Shown here one piece after another: positions 6,290 to 13,635 of a stretch of DNA of 38,848 nucleotides. The DNA comes from an uncultured Verrucomicrobiota bacterium (GTDB taxonomy: Bacteria > Verrucomicrobiota > Verrucomicrobiia > Opitutales > Opitutaceae), in contig CAIRBK010000086.1 in assembly GCA_903876795.1 (NCBI GenBank), positions 1 to 38,848 of the forward strand, given 5' to 3'. The position numbers and the translations under genes are program-made. How positions within the stretch are numbered: position 1 is the first letter of the stretch; every line of letters starts with the position of its first letter. The notes under the pieces are model-generated. The model saw only the letters and a program-made list of their open reading frames with translations, ran no database searches and had not been told where the DNA came from.

Positions 6290-6373
6290 GTCGTCCGCAT
6301 CCATCGCCCCGCGCAGTTGGTCTGCGATGCCCCAGGGGGTGGAGCCCAGCTTCTTTTGGTTGGTGTCGGTCAT
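6290..6373 (-). pseudogene. type I R-M methyltransferase hsdM, N-terminal fragment (copy 2)
   Basis: The first 28 codons (MTDTNQKKLGSTPWG, ADQLRGAMDADD) repeat those of copy 1 at 4390-4473, with Leu changed to Pro at residue 13 and only a few nucleotide differences. Homology stops abruptly, and the frame runs into non-HsdM sequence containing the 6218-6249 hairpin. The start lies 5 nt after the ATPase tail, which is normal operon spacing. This copy therefore marks the original position of an hsdM behind an ATPase gene. Confidence 0.75.
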
Positions 6374-6378
6374 GGTGC

Positions 6379-6612
6379 TTAAAGTTGGACTAACGAATAT
6401 CGGTTCTCACGGGCTCTGAATGCGTCTTCGCCGCCCTCCAGAAGCAAACAAACCGCTTCCCGAACTCCCAAATCATCGCCAGGAACCGAGTGTTCCAAAC
6501 CGCCTGAATCATACCGCAGGGAGGGGTATGGTTGGGTGCTTGGACGCTCCGCAGTCGCAATTATGATCTGCTCAGCATCAGTCGCCACGACAAGATTCGG
6601 GTTATGGGTGAC
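6379..6612 (-). pseudogene. AAA-type ATPase, C-terminal fragment
   Basis: The frame from 6612 reads VTHNPNLVVATDAEQIIIATA and continues to SGGLE, VCLLLEGGEDAFRARENRY. The VTHNPNLVV...DAEQ pattern is the Walker B/H-loop end of SMC/ABC-like ATPases often placed beside type I restriction-modification genes. VC..LEGG..AF..RE.RY is their usual C-terminus. A TAG lies directly upstream in frame, so the roughly 700 or more N-terminal residues of the gene are missing. The fragment is joined to a truncated antitoxin gene (6602-6739). Confidence 0.65.
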
Positions 6613-6739
6613 CTACGTCGATGGCGGCGAGTATCTCGGGCGTCTCTTCCTCGGTGTCGTCTAGCCAGTGGCGGAGGGCATCGCGATCCTGGGGGGCCAG
6701 CTCGAGGATGGCGGCTTGGATTTCTTGGACGGTGCTCAT
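6602..6739 (-). pseudogene. truncated addiction-module antitoxin-like protein
   Basis: This 45-codon gene has an ATG at 6739 and reads MSTVQEIQAAILELAPQ, then LRHWLDD, then ETPEILAAID before a premature TAA. The form (one helix, a W-L-D turn, then EILAAIDEG in relatives) matches short antitoxin-like proteins usually found upstream of ParE/RelE toxins. The homology ends exactly where the ATPase fragment begins. The C-terminal half and any toxin gene have been lost, presumably by the same deletion. Confidence 0.5.
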
Positions 6740-6911
6740 GGCGAAAAGATGTAGCGGCTAAGAAGAGGCCGGCAAGCTTGCGGCACCGCTGTTAAGAGGC
6801 TCCTGCATGGGACGCAAAGCGTGCGCGTTGGTCCGCATGGAGACGCCGGTCTGCGAGTGGGTTACGGAAACGGAGGGGATATGAGTGGCGGATTTCATGC
6901 GGAGACGACGA

Positions 6912-8036
6912 TCACACGCGGACCAACTCCATCAGCGGTTCGAAGCGGTAAATGGCGGATTTTCGCCCGGAGGATTCCTGGATGGTTTGGAGCAAGCCTG
7001 CATCCAGCAGCAGGCGGGTAAAGCGAGCGGCGGTGGCGACGGGAATGCCGGCACGGTTGGTGAAGCGGTTGTTGTAAAACACCGGATAGGTGAACACGAA
7101 ATCCAAGGCCTGCACCGACCACTTGGAAGACAGCACCTCGGCAAAACGCGGTTTCATCTGTTCATACAGCGCCCGGATACGACCAGCCGCCTCCAGGTTG
7201 TGCAGCGCCTGATCTTTTACGGCGGTGAAGAAAAACACGCACCATTCGTCCCAAGCGTCCTTGGCGGAGACTTCGCGCATTTTTTCGATGTAGGCGGGCT
7301 TCTGGTCGGCGAAGTAGCGGCTGATGTAGAAATGCGGGGCCGAGATCGCGCCTTCCGCCCAAAGCATGAGGGTGATGAGCATGCGACCCACCCGACCGTT
7401 GCCATCCTTAAAGGGGTGCAGCGCCTCGAACTCCACGTGGGCGAGGGCGGTGCGCAGGAGGATGGGGCGGGACTTGTCGGCGATGAGCGCAAAAAGCGCC
7501 TCCAAACCGCTGTCCAACTTCTCCGGTGATATGGGCACAAAGCTGATCCACGGGTTTCCCCTTTCGCCGATGTAGTTTTGTTCGGTTTTAAAACTGCCAG
7601 GCGATTTCTGCGCGCCGCGCCCGAAGCTGAGCAACTGCTGGTGCATGCTGCGCAACAAGGAGACGGTGAGCGGGCGGCCTTCCGCCATCTCTTGCTGCGC
7701 GGTGCGCAGGGCCCGCTGGTAAAGATAGGTCTCGATTGCATCCGAGCGTACTTCGCCGATGGTCTCCGCACCTGCATCGGCATACTGGGCCTCGATCTGC
7801 ATGATCTCATCCATCGTGCTAAACGTGCCTTCCATGCGCGAGGAAAGCACCGCCTCCTGGTTGCGCAAGGGAGCGAGCAGGATGGTGCTGTCGTGCATGC
7901 CACGCAGGGCCTGATCGTAGCGAGCGAGGGCATCGGTGGCTTCGAGCAAGGAGGGCAAAACCCGACCATAATCGATCGCCGAAGGGGGGAACTTCCCCTC
8001 ATGGTAAAAGGTGGCTTTGCTGGTTTCGATATGCAT
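6912..8036 (-). CDS. Fic family protein
   Basis: This 374-aa protein has the full Fic motif HPFKDGNGRVGR at residues 207-218. The class II inhibitory motif SSRMEGT lies at 65-71; its Glu normally blocks ATP until released. A flap segment precedes the core, and a winged-helix-like domain sits at the C-terminus (about 300-374, NRAGIPVATAARFTRLLLDAGLL). Fic enzymes with this motif usually transfer AMP from ATP to hydroxyl groups of target proteins. All motif residues are present, and the length matches the common Fic/DUF4172-like or winged-helix Fic proteins. It is transcribed alone, with an AT-rich upstream region. The target is unknown. It is one of the few undamaged genes in the first 8.6 kb. 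Confidence 0.9.
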   Translation of the reverse strand: MHIETSKATFYHEGKFPPSAIDYGRVLPSLLEATDALARYDQALRGMHDSTILLAPLRNQEAVLSSRMEGTFSTMDEIMQIEAQYADAGAETIGEVRSDAIETYLYQRALRTAQQEMAEGRPLTVSLLRSMHQQLLSFGRGAQKSPGSFKTEQNYIGERGNPWISFVPISPEKLDSGLEALFALIADKSRPILLRTALAHVEFEALHPFKDGNGRVGRMLITLMLWAEGAISAPHFYISRYFADQKPAYIEKMREVSAKDAWDEWCVFFFTAVKDQALHNLEAAGRIRALYEQMKPRFAEVLSSKWSVQALDFVFTYPVFYNNRFTNRAGIPVATAARFTRLLLDAGLLQTIQESSGRKSAIYRFEPLMELVRV

Positions 8037-8142
8037 GATACATGAAAACCAAGGGACAAATGGCTTTAATATAAATTAAATCAAGATTATGAGAGACAAT
8101 CGCGCTAGATATACACGGATTCGTGGCTAGGTCGTTTGAGTC

Positions 8143-8577
8143 TCAAATAAGGCAAAATGTGAGAGTAAAGCGGGATTGACCTACAACGATGAAGACCAAT
8201 GAGCGTTGAGTGGAATAAAAGGGATTTGGTGAGAACCAACGGTTCGTCGGTGGAATCCGGGTAGGTTTTGGTTCGGTGGCGTCCGCTTTTTTTCGGCGCG
8301 GGGCGGGCTTGGCGGCGGTGGCGGTGCCCTTGGCCCTCATCTCTGTGTAGAGGGCGAAGAGTTTTTCGAGGCGCTCGGTGTCGTTTTTGAAGCGGCGGCC
8401 GAGGTAGATGCGTTCGAGGGTTTCGTCGTTGCGGTCATGGGCGGCGCGCAGCTTGGCCGGTATTTCGCCGGGGTCGCAAAGGGTTGCATGACTTGGCTGG
8501 GATGCGGTTGCATCTTTCTCCAATCGTAAAGTGTCAAGTTGTCGCACGCTTGCGATCAATTTGAAGGCCAGAGGCAA
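8143..8577 (-). pseudogene. MmeI-like DNA methylase, C-terminal fragment
   Basis: The recognisable part is ATLCDPGEIPAKLRAAHDRN, then DETLERIYLGRRF, then ERLEKLFALYTEM. It matches the extreme C-terminus of large class I DNA methyltransferases of the MmeI/type IIG group, where LYDP..MP..LRKAHD.ND is typical. Upstream of it (about 8540-8577) the sequence no longer resembles the family. After the basic tail (PAPRRKKA) the frame runs on through apparently non-coding sequence to 8143. The catalytic and helicase parts are absent, so this is a remnant of a further restriction system. Confidence 0.6.
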
Positions 8578-8927
8578 TAATTTGTGAAAAACCTTTCGGC
8601 ATACCTTTTGTCGGTCGAGCCAAACTTATGAGGCCGATGCAGAATGGCATTTATACCCGCCTGGTTTTCCCATCGCTTGTTGGGCGCGAACGGTCCGTTA
8701 TTTCTTTGTAATAATGATGGTTGCGTGAATTAAGACTAGCCGGATGAAACGGCTCCGCCGTTCCGCTACGGATTCCCAACGTGCGGAATCGCGGAGCGAT
8801 TTCGGTTTGGAGATCGTTTAATCCAAAAGCATCCAGTCATCGGTATAAGTGGCAATGCAAGCTGACCGCAGACAGCGGAAGTCTTGCGACAAAGGGGCTC
8901 TTTGGCTGGCGCAGGCCATGCCCACGC
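8578..8927. other. intergenic region without a supportable gene
   Basis: These 350 bp separate the defence remnants from the housekeeping genes. They contain a small hairpin AACGGC-TCC-GCCGTT (8748-8762), and base composition changes from mixed to GC-rich at about 8,900. No promoter, terminator or RNA gene could be identified with confidence. It may be one boundary of the accessory island. Confidence 0.5.
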
Positions 8928-10100
8928 TCAGAGCTTGGCGACGAGGTCTGGGAGGTTGATGTTGTTGGTGATCAGGTTTTTGATGATCGGAATCTTGTCG
9001 GTGTCCTGGGGCTGGGTTTTCACGGTCATGCGGTTGATCGTGGAGGTGACCGAGTAGCTCTCGCCTTTGGCGGCGATGACGGGGATGTCGGTCTGGGCTA
9101 GGAGCTCGGCCAGCTTGGGGTGGGGCTGGATGTTGTTGGTCAGTATCAGGCCGGCGATGGTGCTGCCGCCGGAGAGGCGCGCGCTGGAAACGGCGGCGAG
9201 GATGATGTCGTCGCGGTCGCCGGGAGTGATGATGAGGGTGCCGGGGGCGAGGTAGTCCACGATGCCCTTGGCGGTCATGGCGCCGACGATGACGCGGTGG
9301 ACGCGCTGTTTGGCCCCGCCTTTGCGGCCGTTGAGCCATTGGCCGTCGATGTCCTCGGCGATCTGGGTGAGGTTGGGTGCGGAGAGCAGTTTCTCGATGG
9401 GCAGCACGCCGAGGAGCGGAACGCCGAGGCGCTCGAGGCCGAGGCCGGCGTATTCGCGGACGATGTCGATTTTGTCGGGCTCGATTTTGTTGAGGATGGC
9501 GCCGATGACCTCGACGCCGGCTTTGTCGAAGAGGGCTTTGTTGAGGGCGATCTCGTCGACGGGGCGGCCGATGCCGCCGGGGCACACGAGGATGACGGGG
9601 GATTTGAGGAGTTTGGCGACGCTGGCGTTGGACAGATCGAAGACGGAGCCGACGCCGGCATGGCCGGTGCCCTCGATGAGGGTGAAGTCCTTTTCCCAGG
9701 AGACGCGGTCAAAGGCGCGGCAGATTTTGTCTTTGAGCTCGGGGAGGAGCTGGGCGGGGTCCTTGAGGTAGCGACGTGTGAAGGTGGCGTCGATCGTGAC
9801 CGGGCTCATGCTCTGGATGGGCACTTTGACGTTGTAGATGGTGTCGAAGAGGAAGGAGTCCTCGTCCACCTGGGCACCCTGGACGTTTACGAAACGCTGG
9901 CCCACGGGTTTGATGAAGCCGACGCGAGGGAAGATCGACTGGAGTGCGCCGAAGAGGCCGAGGCAGGTGGTGGTCTTGCCGTCGTTCATCCGCGTGGCGG
10001 CGACGAACACGCGCTTGGTTTCCCGGTTGGTCGGGCCCGGCAGGAGGGGCAGGGGAGGTTGCAAAAACGGGTTTTGCGAGGAGGCGTCGGGGGGCGGCAT
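8928..10100 (-). CDS. DRTGG-domain P-loop protein, partner of phosphotransacetylase
   Basis: This 390-aa protein has an N-terminal dethiobiotin-synthetase-like P-loop domain. The pattern is VFVAATRMNDGKTTTCLGL at about residues 30-48, then IEGTGHAGVGSVFDL and VCPGGIGRPVDEI. A DRTGG domain follows at about 250-340 (VGAMTAKGIVDYLAPGTLI, then GDRDDIILAA). In E. coli the same two domains form the N-terminal regulatory half of Pta. Here they are a separate gene 29 nt downstream of pta on the same strand. A role in regulating acetyl-CoA/acetyl-phosphate exchange is likely but not shown. The first about 27 residues are proline-rich and may be partly untranslated. Confidence 0.8.
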   Translation of the reverse strand: MPPPDASSQNPFLQPPLPLLPGPTNRETKRVFVAATRMNDGKTTTCLGLFGALQSIFPRVGFIKPVGQRFVNVQGAQVDEDSFLFDTIYNVKVPIQSMSPVTIDATFTRRYLKDPAQLLPELKDKICRAFDRVSWEKDFTLIEGTGHAGVGSVFDLSNASVAKLLKSPVILVCPGGIGRPVDEIALNKALFDKAGVEVIGAILNKIEPDKIDIVREYAGLGLERLGVPLLGVLPIEKLLSAPNLTQIAEDIDGQWLNGRKGGAKQRVHRVIVGAMTAKGIVDYLAPGTLIITPGDRDDIILAAVSSARLSGGSTIAGLILTNNIQPHPKLAELLAQTDIPVIAAKGESYSVTSTINRMTVKTQPQDTDKIPIIKNLITNNINLPDLVAKL

Positions 10101-10129
10101 GGGGGCGCGGGAGGGCTGCGGGTGGCGGA

Positions 10130-11161
10130 TCAGGGGGAGCCGAAGAGGAGCCGGCGGTCGATGGCCTGGCAGCCGACGATGGCGGCGGCGCCGAAGACGT
10201 CGTGGGCGCTGGCGCCGCGGCTGATCTCGGCGGCGGGCTTGGTGAGGCCGGTGAGGATCTGGCCGTAGGCGTTGGCGCCGGCGAGGTGGTGGACGAGCTT
10301 GAAGGCGATGTTGCCCGAGTTGAGGTCGGGGAAGACGAGGACGTTGGCCTTGCCGGTGACGGAACTGGTCACGCCCTTGATCTCGGCCACGGTGGCGTCG
10401 AGGGCGGCGTCCACCTGGAGTTCGCCGTCGATCTCGAGGTCGAGGAACGAGGCGCGGGCCTTGGCGCGGGCGAGTTCGGTTGCCTGGCGGACCTTGACCA
10501 GCGAGGGGTGGTTGGAGGAGCTCTTGGAGGCGTAGCTGAGCATGGCGACGCGCGGCGTCTCGCCGGTGAGGTGGCGGGCGATCATCGCAGTGGAGATGGC
10601 GATGTCGGAGAGCTGCTCGGCGGTGGGGTCGGGGATGACGCCGCAGTCGGCGAGGAAGAGGGAGCCGTCGCTGCCGACCTTCTTCTCGTCGAAGTCGAGG
10701 ACGATGAGCGAGGAGGCGGTCTGGACGTGTTCGAAGCGGGGGACGATCTGGAAGATGGGGCGCAGGCCGCTGGCGGCGGTCATGGTGGCGCCGGAGATGA
10801 GGGCGTCGGCCTGACCGGTGACCAGCATCATGGTGGCGTAGTAGCTGGTGTTTTTAAGGGCTTCGCGGGCCTCGGTGCTGCGCAGCCCCTTGATTCGGCG
10901 GATCTGTTCAAGTTGGGCGGCGAGCGGCTCGAATTCCTCGCTGCGCTCCGGCTCGATGATGCGCATGCCTTGGAGATTGATGTCCAGTTTGGCGGCGGCG
11001 GCCTTGATGGCGGCCCGGTCGCCGAGGAGGATGGGGGCGCCCATGCGGCGGGTGACCCATTGGCGGGCGGCCTGCAAGATGCGGGGGTCGCCGCCTTCGG
11101 GGAAAACGATGCGCTTGGGGTGGCGCTGCAATTTTTCAATGAGCTTGGGAACGATGGGCAT
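10130..11161 (-). CDS. pta: phosphate acetyltransferase (short form)
   Basis: This 343-aa enzyme interconverts acetyl-CoA plus phosphate with acetyl phosphate plus CoA. The sequence covers the whole PTA_PTB fold: KRIVFPEGGDPRIL near the start, ALISGATMTAASGLRPIFQI around residue 140, VIPDPTAEQLSDIA near 190, and VLVFPDLNSGNIAFKL near 290. It lacks the N-terminal P-loop/DRTGG extension of E. coli Pta, which is encoded by the next gene (8928-10100). The ATG at 11161 gives the usual length for short Pta enzymes. Longer upstream frames are unrelated to the family and overlap murJ on the other strand. The gene is divergent from murJ with a 108-nt spacer. Confidence 0.9.
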   Translation of the reverse strand: MPIVPKLIEKLQRHPKRIVFPEGGDPRILQAARQWVTRRMGAPILLGDRAAIKAAAAKLDINLQGMRIIEPERSEEFEPLAAQLEQIRRIKGLRSTEAREALKNTSYYATMMLVTGQADALISGATMTAASGLRPIFQIVPRFEHVQTASSLIVLDFDEKKVGSDGSLFLADCGVIPDPTAEQLSDIAISTAMIARHLTGETPRVAMLSYASKSSSNHPSLVKVRQATELARAKARASFLDLEIDGELQVDAALDATVAEIKGVTSSVTGKANVLVFPDLNSGNIAFKLVHHLAGANAYGQILTGLTKPAAEISRGASAHDVFGAAAIVGCQAIDRRLLFGSP

Positions 11162-11269
11162 AGGGTAGGCCGCAACTTGCCGTCCGGGAAAGCCAGCGTC
11201 AATGCCGCTTCCCGCGCGTGCCCCCAAAGAACTTGCCAGCACCGGCGGGCGAGCCGAAAAACGGCCTGC

Positions 11270-12868
11270 GTGTCCAAAAACCTCAATCACATCGGCATCG
11301 TGGCCTCGGCAACCCTGGTGTCGCGTGTGCTCGGGCTGGGGCGCGACATGCTCACGACCGCGGTGTTCGGTGTCGGGGCGTTGAATTCGGCTTTCGTGAC
11401 GGCGTTTACGTTGCCCAACCTGTTCCGGCGTTTGCTGGGTGAAGGCGCGCTGACGGCCGCGCTGGTGCCGACGTTGCACGAGGAAATGGCGACGAAGCGG
11501 CGAGAGGGGGCGTTTGCCCTTGTCAGCCAGGTGGCCAGTTGGCTGCTGGTGGTGACGGTCTCTCTGGTGGCGCTGGCGATGGTCGGCCTCGGCCAGGCGG
11601 AAAGGCTGGTGGCGCTGGCGACAGATTGGGGCGTGTCGGCGGAGACGGCCCGACGCTGGCTGCAAGGCGCGGATCTCGCCGCAGTGCTGTTTCCCTACAT
11701 GATTTTTGTCTGTCTGGCGGCGGCGTTCAGCGCGGCGTTGCAGACGCTGGACCGGTTTCTGGAGCCGGCATTGTCGCCGATCTGGCTGAATGTGTCCATG
11801 ATCTCGCTGCTTGCGGGCGGCGCCTATCTCGGCTGGGCCGACGACCAGGCCGGGGCGATGCGCTGGCTGTGCGCGGGCGTGCTTATCGGGGGATTTTTGC
11901 AGATGGCGGTGCCGGCGGCCGCGTTGATTCGCGAGGGCTGGCGGCCGCGTCTCGACCTGGGCGCGGGGGAGCCGCTGCGGGGGATCGTGAAACTGATGGT
12001 GCCGACGTTGTTTGGGTCGGCCATTTATCTGGTCAACATGGCGGTTTCGAGGTTGGTGGGCTTGTCGCTCAACGACGCGGCGGCGTCGGTGTTGAACCTC
12101 GCCACGCGGTTGATGGAGCTGCCCATCGGGGTGTTTGCGGTGGCGGTGTCCACGGTGGTGTTTCCCCTCATCTCGAAACACGCGGCGCAGGGCGATCACG
12201 AGAAGCTGGCCGAAGCTTACCGTAAGGGCATGAGGTTGATCCTGATGATCAACATCCCTGCGGCGGTCGGGCTGGCGGTGTTGGCGACGCCGATCGTGCG
12301 CCTGCTGTTTCAGCGCGGGGCCTTCGATGCCGAGGCCACGCGCCTGATGGTGCCGGTGCTGGCGGTGTTCGCGCTGGGGCTGCCGTTTTTCTCGTTCGTG
12401 AATCTGGTGCTGCGGGCCTTCTACGCGCAGAAGGACACGGCGACGCCGGTGAGGGCGGCGTTTCTGAGTTTTCTGGTGAATCTTGCGCTGAGTTTTGCGC
12501 TGATGGCACCTCTTTCGACGGTCGGTCTGGCTTTGGCCGGCAACCTCGCGGTGGTGGTGCAGGCGTGGTATCTGCAGGTGCGGCTCGCGCGCAAACTGCC
12601 CGGGCTGGCCTTTCAACATCTCGCCAAGGATGCGGCCAAGGTCGTCGCCGCCAGCGCCGCGATGGGCCTGGTCGTGGCCGGCGGCTGGTGGGCCTGGCGT
12701 CACCTGTTTGCGGGCGGCCTGCTGGCCGACGCCGGCGGCGTGGCCGTGATGATCGGAGTGGGCGCGGGCTTTTACGCGGGATGCATCTGGCTGCTGCGCA
12801 TCGAGGGCCGAGAGGAGTTGGCGACCTTGCTCCGCCGGCGTCTGCGCGGCAAGGCTGCCGCAGGGTGA
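11270..12868 (+). CDS. murJ: lipid II flippase MurJ
   Basis: This 532-aa integral membrane protein of the MVF/MurJ family moves the peptidoglycan precursor lipid II across the inner membrane. About fourteen hydrophobic segments are visible. The N-terminus has VASATLVSRVLGLGRDML and FVTAFTLPNLFRRLLGEGAL, both family hallmarks, and later LFQRGAFDAEAT. The frame is open far upstream, but no homology exists before the GTG at 11270, so that codon is chosen. Its product begins VSKNLNHIG. It is divergent from pta and 42 nt ahead of the TetR gene. Length and motif set are normal. Confidence 0.92.
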   Translation: MSKNLNHIGIVASATLVSRVLGLGRDMLTTAVFGVGALNSAFVTAFTLPNLFRRLLGEGALTAALVPTLHEEMATKRREGAFALVSQVASWLLVVTVSLVALAMVGLGQAERLVALATDWGVSAETARRWLQGADLAAVLFPYMIFVCLAAAFSAALQTLDRFLEPALSPIWLNVSMISLLAGGAYLGWADDQAGAMRWLCAGVLIGGFLQMAVPAAALIREGWRPRLDLGAGEPLRGIVKLMVPTLFGSAIYLVNMAVSRLVGLSLNDAAASVLNLATRLMELPIGVFAVAVSTVVFPLISKHAAQGDHEKLAEAYRKGMRLILMINIPAAVGLAVLATPIVRLLFQRGAFDAEATRLMVPVLAVFALGLPFFSFVNLVLRAFYAQKDTATPVRAAFLSFLVNLALSFALMAPLSTVGLALAGNLAVVVQAWYLQVRLARKLPGLAFQHLAKDAAKVVAASAAMGLVVAGGWWAWRHLFAGGLLADAGGVAVMIGVGAGFYAGCIWLLRIEGREELATLLRRRLRGKAAAG

Positions 12869-12892
12869 CAATTTTGTTACGCCGGCTTGAAA

Positions 12893-12908
12893 TTGACCTT
12901 TCGGTAAA
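12893..12908. promoter_or_regulatory. candidate TetR-type operator before the regulator gene
   Basis: TTGACC-TTTC-GGTAAA is an imperfect palindrome (five of six positions) ending 2 nt before the ATG of the TetR-family gene. Such a site could mediate autorepression. It is not identical to the palindrome upstream of the reductase operon (13577-13591), and support is positional only. Confidence 0.3.
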
Positions 12909-12910
12909 CA

Positions 12911-13537
12911 ATGTGCCGCGAGATGGGAAGAACCAGCAACGCCGACGAACGCCTGATGACCGCCGCCCTCGACCTCATGTGGGAGGAGAGTTATGGTGCG
13001 GTCTCGATCGACGATATCTGTAAGCGGGCAGGGGTGAAGAAGGGGTCATTTTACTATTTCTACGAATCGAAATCCGCGCTCGCGGTGGCCGCTCTGGAGC
13101 GCATGGCGTTGGCCCAAAAAGCGGTCTGGGACCGGCAGTTTTCGCCGACCACGCCGCCCCTGGATCGCATCCGGGCCCGGTGCGAGTTTACCTATCAGAA
13201 ACAGCGCGAGCTGAAGGCCAAACACGGCAAAGTGCTGGGTTGTCCGTTGTGCTCTTTGGGGTCGGAGATTTGCACGCAGGATGACCGCATCCGCGACAAG
13301 ATCCGCGAGATCTGTTCGCTCAACATGAAGTATTGGGAGTCGACCATCCGCGACGCCCAGAGCGAGGGACTCATCGCTCCCGGCGACGCCGCCGCCAAGG
13401 CGCGTTGCGTTTTCGCCTACTATGAAGGCCTGATCACCCAGGCCCGCATCTACAACGACGCCGAGTTGCTCAGGAATCTCTCCGACCTGGTTTTGGCGCA
13501 CTTGCACGCCAAAGAGCCCCACTCGGCGGTGGCCTGA
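12911..13537 (+). CDS. TetR-family regulator, NemR-like electrophile sensor
   Basis: This 208-aa protein has an N-terminal TetR HTH (about residues 10-55, VSIDDICKRAGVKKGSFYYF) and an all-helical ligand domain. Its segment VLGCPLCSLGSEICTQDD has Cys111, Cys114 and Cys121. It aligns by eye with the region of E. coli NemR around Cys106, the residue that reacts with electrophiles and hypochlorous acid. The gene is followed by an Old Yellow Enzyme homologue, as nemR is followed by nemA in E. coli, and by three more reductases. It is therefore probably a repressor released by reactive electrophiles. The ATG at 12911 is used; an alternative ATG at 12923 would remove MCRE. Sensing by these cysteines is inferred. 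Confidence 0.8.
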   Translation: MCREMGRTSNADERLMTAALDLMWEESYGAVSIDDICKRAGVKKGSFYYFYESKSALAVAALERMALAQKAVWDRQFSPTTPPLDRIRARCEFTYQKQRELKAKHGKVLGCPLCSLGSEICTQDDRIRDKIREICSLNMKYWESTIRDAQSEGLIAPGDAAAKARCVFAYYEGLITQARIYNDAELLRNLSDLVLAHLHAKEPHSAVA

Positions 13538-13570
13538 CTTAAAAAAACGCGGATTTTCGTTTCCCGTGTT

Positions 13571-13598
13571 TGCACTAGACAAACAGTCAACTATCGCT
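13571..13598 (+). promoter_or_regulatory. candidate promoter and operator of the reductase operon
   Basis: A -35-like TTGCAC (13571-13576) and a weak -10-like TATCGC (13593-13598) are 16 nt apart. Between them lies TAGACAAACAGTCAA (13577-13591), an imperfect palindrome with GAC/GTC cores. A repressor bound there would block RNA polymerase, which is the usual layout of TetR-family operators. The site is 38 nt upstream of the alkene reductase ATG. Confidence 0.4.
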
Positions 13599-13635
13599 GC
13601 GTCGATCATCTCATTGCCCTCAATCTATTACCTTT

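Noticed and set aside
5677-6300. A 207-residue protein covering rhuM and the hairpin element
   Set aside because: Only residues matching rhuM (5989-6186) are protein-like. The rest is translated from palindromes, and the start lies inside the hsdM fragment.
9120-10268. Long acidic plus-strand frame opposite the DRTGG gene
   Set aside because: Composition is almost only Gly, Ala, Asp, Glu and Val, caused by codon bias of the real gene on the other strand.
9944-11269. Long plus-strand frame continuous with murJ, adding over 440 residues
   Set aside because: The extra part is Gly/Glu/Asp-rich antisense of pta and its partner, a typical GC-rich shadow. MurJ homology begins only at the GTG at 11270.
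11162-12871. Minus-strand extension of pta over the whole of murJ
   Set aside because: It is Arg/His/Gln-rich low-complexity translation opposite a clear membrane protein. Pta homology begins at the ATG at 11161.
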